A stretch of 58,310 bases of DNA from an uncultured Eisenbergiella sp. (GTDB lineage Bacteria; Bacillota; Clostridia; Lachnospirales; Lachnospiraceae): positions 1-58,310 of the forward strand of contig CANRGX010000010.1 in the NCBI GenBank assembly GCA_947630215.1, read 5' to 3'. Below the pieces are notes generated by a model that had not been told where the DNA came from, searched no databases, and worked only from the letters and a program-made list of their open reading frames with translations. Both the position numbers and the translations under genes were made by a program. This document shows positions 28,422 through 37,131 of the stretch, in pieces. Numbering within the stretch: the stretch's first letter is position 1; each line of letters begins with the position of its first letter.

Positions 28422-29351
28422 ATGGAGTATGTATTTACGGCGAAGGAATTGTGTAAAAGCTATGGGCACACCAGGGTACTGGACGGGCTTTCCATGCACG
28501 TACCCAGAGGGGCGATCTATGGGCTGGTGGGGAAAAACGGGGCCGGGAAAACCACGCTGATCCGGCTGATCTGCGGTCTCCAGAAACCCACCTGCGGCAG
28601 CTACACCCTGTATGGGGCGGATAGCGGCAAAAAGGGGATGGAAAAGGCGCGCAGGCGGATAGGGGCCGTAGTGGAGACGCCATCTTTGTATCCGTTCCTT
28701 TCCGCGGGGGAAAACCTCAGGCAGCAGTACCGTCTCCTGGGGCAGCCTTCTTTTGACGGGATTTCGGAACTGCTGGAGCTGGTGGGGCTGAAGGATACCG
28801 GAAACAAAAAGGTCAGGCATTTTTCCCTGGGGATGAAGCAGAGACTGGGCATTGCGGTTGCCTTGGCGGGCAATCCCGACTTTCTGGTGCTGGACGAGCC
28901 CGTCAACGGTCTGGATCCCCAGGGCATTATCGAGATACGGGAGCTGCTTTTGAAGCTGAACCGGGAGTATCAGATCACGGTGCTGATTTCCAGTCATATC
29001 CTGGACGAACTGTCGAAGCTGGCCACCCACTACGGATTTATAGACGGCGGGCGCATGGTGAAGGAGATCAGCGCGGAAGCGCTGGAAATGTCCTGCCGCC
29101 GCTGTATGCGGGTGGAAGTGTCGGATACGGGCGCGCTGGCCCGGGTCATGGAGGAACGCAAAACAGAATATCAGATCCTTTCCGAAAGCACGGCGGACAT
29201 CTACGCGGATCTCAATCTGACGGAACTGGTGACGGCCCTTTTAAAGGAGGGCTGTGAGCTTTTCTCCGTCAGGGAACGGGAGGAAAGCCTGGAAAGCTAC
29301 TATGTCAATCTGCTGGGAGGCGCCGAAAAAACGGGAGGGATGCGGTCATGA
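28422..29351 (+). CDS. ABC transporter ATPase (ABC-2 exporter or bacitracin-type)
   Basis: Cytoplasmic ATPase of an exporter, 309 residues. Walker A GKNGAGKTT (about 40), Q-loop region PSLYPFLSAGEN, signature FSLGMKQRLGIA, Walker B FLVLDEPVNGLDP and switch His in ISSHILDEL are all intact. The C-terminal third is the accessory domain seen in lantibiotic or bacitracin-type transporters. ATG 28422 (MEYVFTAKELCKSYG) is preferred to an in-frame ATG at 28395. It overlaps the permease gene by four bases and lies 131 bp after GH10; a short palindrome GGTTTCTAAACC in that gap could be a regulator site. Confidence 0.9.
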   Translation: MEYVFTAKELCKSYGHTRVLDGLSMHVPRGAIYGLVGKNGAGKTTLIRLICGLQKPTCGSYTLYGADSGKKGMEKARRRIGAVVETPSLYPFLSAGENLRQQYRLLGQPSFDGISELLELVGLKDTGNKKVRHFSLGMKQRLGIAVALAGNPDFLVLDEPVNGLDPQGIIEIRELLLKLNREYQITVLISSHILDELSKLATHYGFIDGGRMVKEISAEALEMSCRRCMRVEVSDTGALARVMEERKTEYQILSESTADIYADLNLTELVTALLKEGCELFSVREREESLESYYVNLLGGAEKTGGMRS

Positions 29352-30181
29352 GAAATCTTTTTTTTGCAAATTTCGCACGTCTGAGGAGGGATAGGGGGTT
29401 TTGGCTTCTGGTGGGGATCCTGTTTTTCCTGGGGCTTGCAAACAGCGCGTTTGGAAGAAGCTCCGCGGCGGAAATGGCCGCTATGGGGCTTATCCGCAAT
29501 ACGGAGTACTTTTATTTTTCCCAGACCCCTTATCTGGGACTGTTTTACGCGGTGTTTCTCGGGTTGTTCCTGGGAGCGGACTATGCGGACGGCCCGCTGC
29601 GCAACCGGCTGATCGCAGGCTATAAAAGATGGGAAATCTATCTGGCGGACTGGCTGAACGGGTATGCGGCCTGCCTGGTTCTGTTTTTGGCCTGGTATGC
29701 CGGCAGCCTGCCTGCTTTATGGTGGATCGGCCCCTTTGAAAGCGGGGCGTATGGCCATTTGGCCTATCTGTTGATCGGAGCAGGATTCACCGGCGGATTT
29801 TGCGCCCTGTTTGTTTTCGTATGCAGTCTGACCGACCACAGGGCTCTGATGGTAGTTTTTCCGCTGACCGTCTGGGTTTGCGTGGTTCTGCTGGGCAGCG
29901 GGCTCTATGATCGGCTGAACGAGCCGGAGCTTTTGGGGGGAATGGCCTATATCGACGGGACCTTCCGGCAGATAGCAGAATCGCCTAATCCCCTGTATCT
30001 TAGCGGTGTAAACCGGCAGATCTGTCAAGGGCTGCTGCTGTTTCTGCCCTCCGGCCAATCCCTTCTGATGGGGGAGGTCGATCTCAAATTTGCGGCGTCC
30101 ATGCTGGCGTTATCCGGCGTCTTTATCGCATTGCTGCTGGCCGTGGGGCTGACGGTTTTTCAGAAAAGGAATTTCAAGTGA
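29348..30181 (+). CDS. ABC-2 type permease
   Basis: Membrane partner of the preceding ATPase, 277 residues with about six hydrophobic helices (for example GFWLLVGILFFLGLANSAFG and ACLVLFLAWYAGSLPALWWI). After the first helix the YADGPLRNRLIAGYKR segment is the typical coupling region of ABC-2 permeases. It overlaps the ATPase gene by ATGA and is followed by the histidine kinase after 13 bp. The substrate is unknown; the operon layout fits export of, or resistance to, a peptide-type compound. Confidence 0.85.
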   Translation: MRNLFFANFARLRRDRGFWLLVGILFFLGLANSAFGRSSAAEMAAMGLIRNTEYFYFSQTPYLGLFYAVFLGLFLGADYADGPLRNRLIAGYKRWEIYLADWLNGYAACLVLFLAWYAGSLPALWWIGPFESGAYGHLAYLLIGAGFTGGFCALFVFVCSLTDHRALMVVFPLTVWVCVVLLGSGLYDRLNEPELLGGMAYIDGTFRQIAESPNPLYLSGVNRQICQGLLLFLPSGQSLLMGEVDLKFAASMLALSGVFIALLLAVGLTVFQKRNFK

Positions 30182-30194
30182 GGGGGAAAAGGGA

Positions 30195-31109
30195 ATGCTG
30201 GCCTGGATAGGATGCGTCCTGCCGTCCGGGATCGCTCTGCTTTTGGGGATCAAACTCTGGCTGATGAAAAAAGATTTGGATCGGCTGGGCAGGGACTGGG
30301 AGGAGCACTGTGCAGGGGAAAGCAATACGCTGCTGTCCACGGCGTCCCGGGACAGAACCGTGCGGCTTTTGGCGGTGCGGCTCAACGGACAGCTGGCAGG
30401 GCTGCGTAGGCAGAGAAGACGGTATCAGAACGGGGATCGGGAGCTGAAAGAAGCGATCACGAACGCTTCCCACGATCTGCACACGCCGCTGACCGCCATC
30501 TGCGGCTATCTGGCCCTGCTGGAGGGAGAGGAAATGTCCGCCGGCGCCAGGCGGTATTTCTCCTGCGTGGAAAAACAGGCAAAGAGCATGAAGCGGCTGA
30601 CGCAGGAGCTGTTTTCGTACTCCACCGTCCTTTCGGATACGGCAAAGCCAAATCTGGAACCGGTGGAGTTAAAACGCGCCCTGGAAGAAAGTCTTGCCGT
30701 GGTTTATCCTGCCTTTACCCGGCGGGGGCTGACGCCGGATATCCGGATGCCGGAGGGGCCGGTCTGGTGCATGGCAAACCCGGAAGGTCTTTCCCGGGTA
30801 CTGGACAACCTGATGAGCAACGCGCAAAAATACAGCGACGGCGATTTACAAATCTGTCTGGAGGACGACGGCAGGATTGTCTTTTCCAACGCTTCGTCCC
30901 GGTTGGATGAGGTGCAGGCGGGACGGCTGTTCGACCGGTTCTATACCGTGGAAAATGCCCGGGAGTCCACCGGGCTGGGGCTGTCCATTGCAAAAGAACT
31001 GACGGAACGGATGGGCGGCTCTATTGCGGCCCGCTATGCGGATGGGCGGCTGTATGTGACGCTTTTGTTCCCCAGGATCAGCCCGCCTCTTACAGCGGCA
31101 GAAGACTGA
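30195..31109 (+). CDS. Sensor histidine kinase of the ABC operon
   Basis: A 304-residue kinase with one short N-terminal hydrophobic helix and almost no extracellular part, the intramembrane-sensing style common beside peptide-export ABC transporters. Phospho-acceptor His93 lies in NASHDLHTPLTA. The ATPase domain has the N box DNLMSNAQKYS and a G box in STGLGLSIAKEL. It presumably phosphorylates the response regulator at 26297. The start has GGGGGAAAAGGG upstream. UvrA2 follows after 28 bp. Confidence 0.9.
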   Translation: MLAWIGCVLPSGIALLLGIKLWLMKKDLDRLGRDWEEHCAGESNTLLSTASRDRTVRLLAVRLNGQLAGLRRQRRRYQNGDRELKEAITNASHDLHTPLTAICGYLALLEGEEMSAGARRYFSCVEKQAKSMKRLTQELFSYSTVLSDTAKPNLEPVELKRALEESLAVVYPAFTRRGLTPDIRMPEGPVWCMANPEGLSRVLDNLMSNAQKYSDGDLQICLEDDGRIVFSNASSRLDEVQAGRLFDRFYTVENARESTGLGLSIAKELTERMGGSIAARYADGRLYVTLLFPRISPPLTAAED

Positions 31110-31137
31110 CGGCAGGAAAAGCGGAAGGGAGAGCAGA

Positions 31138-33663
31138 ATGGGAGAAGAAAAAAAGGTGCCCTCGCACATTCGGATACGGGGAGCGAGGGTACATAATCTG
31201 AAAAATATCGACGTGGATATCCCGCTGCATGGCATCGTGGGGATCGCGGGCGTTTCCGGGTCGGGAAAATCTTCCCTGGCGTTGGGCACGCTGTACGCGG
31301 AAGGATCCCGCCGGTATCTGGAATCGCTGTCCACCTATACCAGAAGGCGGATGACGCAGGCCCAGAAGGCGCAGGTCGATGAAATCCTGTATGTCCCGGC
31401 GGCGCTGGCTCTGCGGCAGCGTCCCGGCGTACCCGGCATCCGCAGTACCTTCGGGACGGGCACGGAGCTTTTAAACAGTCTTCGGCTGATGTTTTCCCGT
31501 CTGGCGTCCCACCGCTGTCCCAACGGGCATTTTGTACCTCCGTCCCTGCGCGTGGCCGCCGGGCGGGATCTGGTCTGCCCGGAATGCGGCGTGCGGTTTT
31601 TCGCGCCGGGCGCGGAGGATCTGGCGTTTAATTCCACCGGGGCCTGCCGCCGCTGTGAGGGGACGGGCACCGTGCGGGAGGTGGACGAAACCACGCTGGT
31701 TCCGGACGAGTCCCTCACTATCGACGAAGGGGCGGTGGCGCCCTGGCAGACGCTGATGTGGTCGCTGATGAAGGATATTGCCAGGGAGCATCTGGGCGTG
31801 CGCACCGATGTGCCCTTCCGGGAACTGACTGGGGAGGAAAGGGAAAAGGTCTTTCACGGCGAGGCCAAAAAATATCATCTGCTCTATCACAATGAAAAAA
31901 CCAATACCGCCGGGGAAATGGATTTCACCTACTATAACGCCGTCTATACGGTGGAAAACGCGCTTGCCCGTGTCAAGGACGAAAAAGGCATGAAGCGTGT
32001 GGAGAAATTTTTAAAAACCACCCCTTGCCCGGCGTGCGGCGGCAGCAGGCTGTCAGAGGCCGCGCGGGCGCCCAGGCTGTCCGGTCTTTCCCTGGATCAG
32101 GCCTGCCGCATGACGCTTGCGGATCTGGTCGTATGGGTGGAGGGCGTACCCGGTTCCCTGCCAAAGGAAATGCGCCCCATGGCGGAAAGCATCTGCGAGT
32201 CCTTTTTACACGCCGCGAAACGGCTGATGGATCTGGGCCTTTCCTATCTGACGCTGGATCGGGAGGCGTCTACGCTGTCCACGGGAGAGCGGCAGCGAAT
32301 GCAGCTGGCCCGCGCCGTCAGAAACCGCACCACGGGCGTTTTGTATGTGTTGGACGAGCCGTCCATCGGCCTGCATCCCGCCAATCTGGAAGGGGTGACC
32401 GGCGTAATGGACGATCTGATTGCGGACGGAAATTCCGTGATTCTGGTGGATCACGATACCCGGCTCCTTTCCCATGCAGACTGGCTGATCGAGCTGGGGC
32501 CGGGGGCCGGCGCGGACGGCGGGACGGTGATCGCCCAGGGACGGGTTTGCGAGCTGGAGAAAAATTCCGTTTCCCGGATCGGGGAATTTCTGGCCGGGAA
32601 ACCGGCGGCCGATCCGCCGCGTTATATGGGGGCGGAGGAACTGTTTGAAAAGGGGAGGATCCATTTGTCCACCGGCGGGATCCACACGGTACAGCCGCTG
32701 GAGGTGGATTTTCCCAAAGGCAGACTGATTGCGGTGACCGGCGTATCGGGTTCGGGCAAGACCACGCTGATTCTGGAAAGCCTTGTCCCGGCTCTGGAGG
32801 CGGCGATAGAAGGCAGAAAGCTGCCGGATCATGTGAAGGGAATCCGGGCGGAGAACATCCGTCATGTGAAGCTGATCGACGCCACTCCCATCGGGCTCAA
32901 CGTGCGTTCCACGGTGGCGACCTACGCGGATGTGCACGACGAGCTGCGCAAGGTGTACGCCGGTACCGCGGATGCAAAGCATATGGGATATAAGGCGGGC
33001 GATTTTTCTTACAATACCGGGAAGCTGCGCTGTCCGGTCTGCGACGGGACGGGCACCGTCAGCCTGGACGTGCAGTTTTTGCCCGACGTGGAAATTCCCT
33101 GTCCGGACTGTCGGGGCGTCCGCTACGCCAGGGAGGCGGAGCAGATCCGGCGAACCTGTCCGGGAGACAAAACGGTTTCCCTGCCGGAGCTGATGGGAAA
33201 AAGCGTGGAAGAAGCGTTGGATCTCTGTGGCGATCTGCCCGGTGTGCGCCGGAAGCTGAACGTGCTGCAGGAGCTGGGACTGGGCTATCTGACGCTGGGA
33301 GAGCAGACGCCGGGGCTGTCCGGCGGCGAGGCCCAGCGGCTGAAGCTGGCGGGCGAGATGGGGCGCAGTCAGGACGACACCGTGTTTGTGTTCGACGAAC
33401 CGACCATCGGTCTGCATCCTTTGGATGTGCGCACCCTGTTCTTTGTGCTCCGCCGCCTGTCTGACAGCGGCGCAACCGTAATTGTGATTGAACACGATCC
33501 GGACGTGATCCGGAACGCCGATTACTGCATTGATATGGGGCCCGGCGGCGGCAGTCTGGGCGGGCGTGTGGTGGCCTGCGGGACGCCGGAGGAGATCATG
33601 AAAAACACCGGCAGCGTCACGGGAAAATATCTGGCGATCCGACCCGATGTGTCCCTATTTTAA
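31138..33663 (+). CDS. UvrA class II (UvrA2) ABC ATPase, putative drug-resistance or DNA-repair factor
   Basis: A duplicated ABC ATPase of 841 residues, shorter than UvrA (about 940). N-terminal Walker A VSGSGKSSLALGTLYAEGSR, zinc module CPNGH..CPEC and CRRCEGTG, signature LSTGERQRMQLARAV and LDEPSIGLHP. The second half repeats this: VSGSGKTTLILESL, CPVCDGTG, CPDCRGV, LSGGEAQRLKLAGEM, FDEPTIGLHP. The shortened segment between the first Walker A and the zinc module is consistent with loss of the UvrB-binding domain. UvrA2/DrrC-like proteins are linked to resistance to DNA-binding antibiotics. Its place right after an ABC exporter and kinase supports such a role, by inference. Confidence 0.88.
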   Translation: MGEEKKVPSHIRIRGARVHNLKNIDVDIPLHGIVGIAGVSGSGKSSLALGTLYAEGSRRYLESLSTYTRRRMTQAQKAQVDEILYVPAALALRQRPGVPGIRSTFGTGTELLNSLRLMFSRLASHRCPNGHFVPPSLRVAAGRDLVCPECGVRFFAPGAEDLAFNSTGACRRCEGTGTVREVDETTLVPDESLTIDEGAVAPWQTLMWSLMKDIAREHLGVRTDVPFRELTGEEREKVFHGEAKKYHLLYHNEKTNTAGEMDFTYYNAVYTVENALARVKDEKGMKRVEKFLKTTPCPACGGSRLSEAARAPRLSGLSLDQACRMTLADLVVWVEGVPGSLPKEMRPMAESICESFLHAAKRLMDLGLSYLTLDREASTLSTGERQRMQLARAVRNRTTGVLYVLDEPSIGLHPANLEGVTGVMDDLIADGNSVILVDHDTRLLSHADWLIELGPGAGADGGTVIAQGRVCELEKNSVSRIGEFLAGKPAADPPRYMGAEELFEKGRIHLSTGGIHTVQPLEVDFPKGRLIAVTGVSGSGKTTLILESLVPALEAAIEGRKLPDHVKGIRAENIRHVKLIDATPIGLNVRSTVATYADVHDELRKVYAGTADAKHMGYKAGDFSYNTGKLRCPVCDGTGTVSLDVQFLPDVEIPCPDCRGVRYAREAEQIRRTCPGDKTVSLPELMGKSVEEALDLCGDLPGVRRKLNVLQELGLGYLTLGEQTPGLSGGEAQRLKLAGEMGRSQDDTVFVFDEPTIGLHPLDVRTLFFVLRRLSDSGATVIVIEHDPDVIRNADYCIDMGPGGGSLGGRVVACGTPEEIMKNTGSVTGKYLAIRPDVSLF

Positions 33664-33680
33664 TCCCAACTGTCCCTATT
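33650..33680 (+). repeat. Two TGTCCCTATT direct repeats upstream of the aldo/keto reductase promoter
   Basis: TGTCCCTATT occurs at 33650-33659 (overlapping the last codons of uvrA2) and 33671-33680. The 21-bp spacing is two helical turns, and the second copy ends 5 bp before the -35 box. The arrangement suits an activator site, but the first copy is coding and coincidence is possible. Confidence 0.45.
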
Positions 33681-33685
33681 CTCAG

Positions 33686-33714
33686 TTGTCAGTCCTGTCC
33701 GGAACGTGTATAAT
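33686..33714 (+). promoter_or_regulatory. Promoter of the aldo/keto reductase gene
   Basis: TTGTCA (33686-33691), a 17-bp spacer and perfect TATAAT (33709-33714), 44 bp upstream of the start codon. Confidence 0.75.
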
Positions 33715-33757
33715 GAAATCGGAATCATACGGTTTCCACAGGAAATGGGAGGTTGCC

Positions 33758-34894
33758 ATGGAAAAGAGAAAATGGGAAAAACTGGGGATTGAGACGTCGC
33801 TTCTGGGATTTGGTTGTATGCGCTTTCCGGTTACGCCGGATGGGAAAATCGATGAAAAGCGGGCGGAAGCGATGTTGGATAGGGCCATCGCCGCGGGGGT
33901 CAACTACATAGATACGGCCTACCCGTATCACGGCGGAGAGAGCGAGACCTTTGTGGGGAAGGTACTGCAGAAATATGACAGGGATTCCTTCTATCTGGCC
34001 ACCAAAATGCCGCTTTGGGCGGTGGCTTCCCTGGAGGACGCGCAGCGGATTTTTGAGGAGCAGCTGCATAAGCTGCGCACGGATCACATCGACTTTTATC
34101 TGCTGCACGCCGTGGGCAGGGAACGCTGGGAAAAGGTGAAGGAAATCGGGCTGGTGGAATTTTGCGAAGGGCTTAAGGCCCAGGGAAAGATCCGGCATTT
34201 GGGCTTTTCCTTCCACGACGATTACGCGGCGTTTGAGGAGATTGTGAGCGCCTATGCCTGGGATTTCTGCCAGATCCAGTATAATTATATGGATCGCTTT
34301 GAGCAGGCGGGCGACAGAGGGTATGCGCTGGCGGAGAAGCTGGGCGTTCCGCTGGTGGTCATGGAGCCCGTCAAGGGCGGCAGCCTGGCGAATTTCTCCG
34401 AGGATATCAACGCACGGTTCTTACAGATGGATCCGCAGGCCAGCGTCGCTTCCTGGGCCCTGCGCTGGGTGGGGAGTCATCCCAACGTGAAGGTGGTTTT
34501 AAGCGGGATGTCCACGGAGGCGCAGGTGGAGGATAACCTAAAGACCTTTGAGAACTTCCGGCCGCTGGATGAAAAGGAAGATGCGATGCTGGAGCAGATC
34601 GTGGGCGTGCTGCAGGGACGCGTGCAGAACGGCTGTACCGGCTGCCGCTACTGTATGCCGTGTCCCATGGGCGTGGACATTCCTCACAATTTCGCCATCT
34701 GGAACCGCTATCATATGTACGGGACGTATGACCATGTGAAGCGCGGCTGGGAAGTGGAACTGAAAGAGAAGGCAAAGGCCAAAAACTGCGTGGAGTGCGG
34801 CAGATGTGAAGCACAGTGCCCGCAGAAGCTGTCCATCCGCAAAGATCTGAAGAAGGTGCAGGCGGATCTGGACGCGGCCATGTGCGGCAGATAA
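33758..34894 (+). CDS. Aldo/keto reductase with C-terminal ferredoxin-type cluster motifs
   Basis: A 378-residue cytoplasmic oxidoreductase. The (beta/alpha)8 reductase domain (1-285) has GFGCMRFP, the catalytic-tetrad region YIDTAYPYHGGES with Asp/Tyr, LATKMPLW with Lys, and FYLLHAV with His. The C-terminal 90 residues carry CTGCRYCMPCP and CVECGRCEAQCP, suiting two iron-sulfur clusters. Enzymes of this type occur widely in anaerobes; electron donor and substrate are unknown. ATG 33758 follows GGGAGG. It has its own promoter. Confidence 0.9.
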   Translation: MEKRKWEKLGIETSLLGFGCMRFPVTPDGKIDEKRAEAMLDRAIAAGVNYIDTAYPYHGGESETFVGKVLQKYDRDSFYLATKMPLWAVASLEDAQRIFEEQLHKLRTDHIDFYLLHAVGRERWEKVKEIGLVEFCEGLKAQGKIRHLGFSFHDDYAAFEEIVSAYAWDFCQIQYNYMDRFEQAGDRGYALAEKLGVPLVVMEPVKGGSLANFSEDINARFLQMDPQASVASWALRWVGSHPNVKVVLSGMSTEAQVEDNLKTFENFRPLDEKEDAMLEQIVGVLQGRVQNGCTGCRYCMPCPMGVDIPHNFAIWNRYHMYGTYDHVKRGWEVELKEKAKAKNCVECGRCEAQCPQKLSIRKDLKKVQADLDAAMCGR

Positions 34895-34904
34895 GAGAGA
34901 ACGG

Positions 34905-35397
34905 CATCTGTGCTTGTACGGGCGCGTTTTGCGGGGGATGGGCAATTGACATGTTTTTAGGATATGAAAGCCGGATACATGGCGATATTGACGTTTGCGC
35001 CTATTGGAATGAACGTGATAGGATTATTCGGTTCATGCAGTCGCAAGGATTTTATGTTTATGAAATGCTCGGTGGCGGCAGGGCACATCGAGTCGTCGAC
35101 CTATCCAATCAGATGAGGACAAAGCGCAATATTTTCTGCTTCAAAAAAGGATGTCCATTGGTTAAGCTTTATCCTCACGATGAAAATGACTGCTGCTGGA
35201 TTGAGTTTTTTCACACTGGGCAAACCGAGTTTGACTTTATTGAATTTCTTTTCAATGACAGGTCGGAAACTCAGTTTGAATATGCCCGCGACAGGGAAAT
35301 AAAGCGTGATTTTGACAAAGCGGTTCTTACTGTGGATGGGATACCCCGTCTCGCCCCTGAGATTTGTCTTCTGTATAAGTCAACCGAAGTTGGATAG
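34905..35397 (+). pseudogene. Remnant of an aminoglycoside-type nucleotidyltransferase
   Basis: The frame, with no valid start, reads FCGGWAIDMFLGYESRIHGD then IDVCAYWNERDRIIRFM, the nucleotidyltransferase core (GGWAID...G..R.HGDID) with both metal-binding acids. It ends prematurely at LLYKSTEVG, where intact relatives continue for about 40 residues. Both ends are therefore lost: the N-terminus merges into the reductase 3' flank, and the C-terminus stops early. The AT-rich composition differs from the reductase gene before it. It marks the left edge of a decayed accessory patch. Confidence 0.7.
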
Positions 35398-35607
35398 TGC
35401 GGAGGGGTGACAAACAAATACAAATCAAAAAGGGACTTCCTCAATCCTTAAAAGGCTATGACAGAAACGGTTATAGTCTTTTTTCATACGGTTATTACCG
35501 TAGAAAATGAAAACGTATTCCCCAGAGCAGAGGAATACCCACCCACAACATTCATATCAATCAATATTTATACATCTAACTTTGGATGTAGCACAGGGAG
35601 GGAAAAG

Positions 35608-36306
35608 ATGATTAAGGCAATTCTGACAATTGACGATATTGCGTCAAAAAATACTTCTGCGATAGTGGATTATCTGCAGGAGAAAGGAATACAGGCGATA
35701 ATGTTTGCCGTCGGGCAGAATTTGGAAAAATATCCCCAACAGGCGGTTTACGCATTAAAGCACGGTATGATAATAGGAAATCACAGCTATTCCCACCCCG
35801 CGTTTTCGTCACTTTCAATGGATGAGTGCGTAAAAGAAATCGAAAAGTGCGAGGAGCTGCTTGACAGGCTGTATCAGTCCGCGGGCGTGAAGCGAAGGTT
35901 CAGACCTTTCCGTTTTCCGTATGGAGATAAGGGCGGTGAAAATAAAGCGGCGCTTCAAAAATATTTGACTGAAAACGGCTTTGATAAGGTAAAGGACACC
36001 CAAATCCCCTACAAGTGGTGGAAAGATAACGGATTTAATAAGGATATTGATACATTCTGGACATTTGATTTTGAGGAATACAATATCCGCCCCGACAGCG
36101 GTTTTACCAAAGATGATGTATGGCGGAAAATCCACGACCTGAACCCAAGCACAGGAGCCGCTTTGCTTGCCGATGGCGGAAGGCACATTATCCTTTTACA
36201 TGCGCATGACGAAACGGAGGAAATGCTGCCCGAATACTATAAGCTGTTTATTGACCATTTGACAGAAAACGGCGTGGAGTTTGAAAAGCCTGAATTTTTG
36301 GGGTGA
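35608..36306 (+). CDS. Polysaccharide deacetylase (NodB-like, CE4)
   Basis: A 232-residue enzyme predicted to remove N- or O-acetyl groups from a sugar polymer. Motif 1 is TIDD (catalytic base and metal Asp), motif 2 is GNHSYSHPAF with the two metal His, and motif 3 is FRPFRFPYGDKGGE. The C-terminal IILLHAHDETEEML supplies the late His motif. No signal peptide is visible from ATG 35608, chosen because GGGAGGGAAAAG precedes it; a frame extension to 35458 is unsupported. It could act on an intracellular or released substrate. The gap before it (35398-35607) shows nothing clear. Confidence 0.85.
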   Translation: MIKAILTIDDIASKNTSAIVDYLQEKGIQAIMFAVGQNLEKYPQQAVYALKHGMIIGNHSYSHPAFSSLSMDECVKEIEKCEELLDRLYQSAGVKRRFRPFRFPYGDKGGENKAALQKYLTENGFDKVKDTQIPYKWWKDNGFNKDIDTFWTFDFEEYNIRPDSGFTKDDVWRKIHDLNPSTGAALLADGGRHIILLHAHDETEEMLPEYYKLFIDHLTENGVEFEKPEFLG

Positions 36307-36370
36307 GAATTTCACGAAAATCCGGTTTTTAAAAGAGAATGTACGATGTATAATAAAAGGGAGAAAACAG

Positions 36371-36898
36371 GTGGTATTTTTGAATACAGCGGAGCAGATG
36401 CATCTGTTGGATTTGGAGCGTTTGAAGGCGCTTCGATATATGGACGACGATTTTTTTACAGTCTGTCTGGCAGACAATGTTGAAGCGGTGGAGCTGATAC
36501 TTCGGATTGTGCTGGGAAAAGAGGTCAGGATCAAGTCGATCCGCACGCAGGAGGCATTGAAAAATCTGCAGGGGCGTTCAGCCATATTGGACATACATGC
36601 AGTTTTCGCAGACGATAAAGAGGCAGACATAGAAATTCAACGTTCCGATGCGGGAGCGGGTGCAAAAAGGGCAAGGCACAACAGCAGCCTGTTGGACGCA
36701 CATATTTTAAAGCCGGGGGAAGATACGGAAAATATTCCCGACAGCTATGTCATTTTTGTTACGGAAAATGATGTGATGAAAGGTGGAAAGCCAATTTATC
36801 CGGTAGAAAGATATGTTGCAGTCGGAGAGGAAAAAGTATTATTTGACGATGGCTCGCATATAATATATGTCAAGGAAATCACTTCCTGTTTATCTTAG
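36371..36898 (+). pseudogene. Truncated Rpn/PD-(D/E)XK nuclease family transposase-like protein
   Basis: Starts at GTG 36371 behind GGGAG; a TTTTTA-17-TATAAT promoter candidate lies at 36325-36353. The N-terminal part (LLDLERLKALRYMDDDFFTVCL) and the nuclease core (RSAILDIHAVFADDKEADIE, then IQRSDAGAGAKRARHNSSLL) match the Rpn-like family annotated as PD-(D/E)XK nuclease family transposases. Full members run to about 300 residues, but this one is replaced after HIIYV by KEITSCLS and a stop. It retains the catalytic acids (Asp and the ExQ pair), so a residual short nuclease cannot be excluded. Confidence 0.65.
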
Positions 36899-36910
36899 TT
36901 ACCCTCTGAT

Positions 36911-36958
36911 TTTCCCTTGTTTTTGCCCTTACGGGCCAAAAACAGGGGAAAGTTTTTT
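36911..36958 (+). terminator. Strong Rho-independent terminator
   Basis: TTTCCCTTGTTTTTGCCC (36911-36928) pairs with GGGCCAAAAACAGGGGAAA (36933-36951), with one bulged C and one G-T wobble, followed by GTTTTTT. It isolates the Rpn remnant from the next operon. Confidence 0.88.
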
Positions 36959-37055
36959 AGTGGATAAAAGCGCCCGGTATTTGAGAGTATTTGAGAGCGA
37001 AATACACCCTTCGCACAAAGCGGTATGTTTGTGTACTGACCAAAAGAAAAATATA

Positions 37056-37108
37056 TTGACAAGAAAACTTGGCAGCGTTATAATGAGGATACGCCAAGAA
37101 AACTTGGC
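37056..37108 (+). promoter_or_regulatory. Consensus promoter with two palindromic operators
   Basis: TTGACA (37056-37061), 17-bp spacer, TATAAT (37079-37084): a fully consensus promoter. CAAGAAAACTTG (37060-37071) overlaps the -35 and spacer. GCCAAGAAAACTTGGC (37093-37108), a perfect palindrome, lies just past the start site. Their centres are 35 bp apart. The second gene of the operon encodes an XRE repressor, the obvious candidate to bind both. Confidence 0.85.
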
Positions 37109-37131
37109 AATAAAAGTTGGAGGTTTTCATT

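Noticed and set aside
32206-33495. Antisense frame of 429 codons opposite UvrA2
   Set aside because: Mirror of the coding strand with His/Gln/Arg bias; UvrA2 motifs on the other strand are unambiguous.
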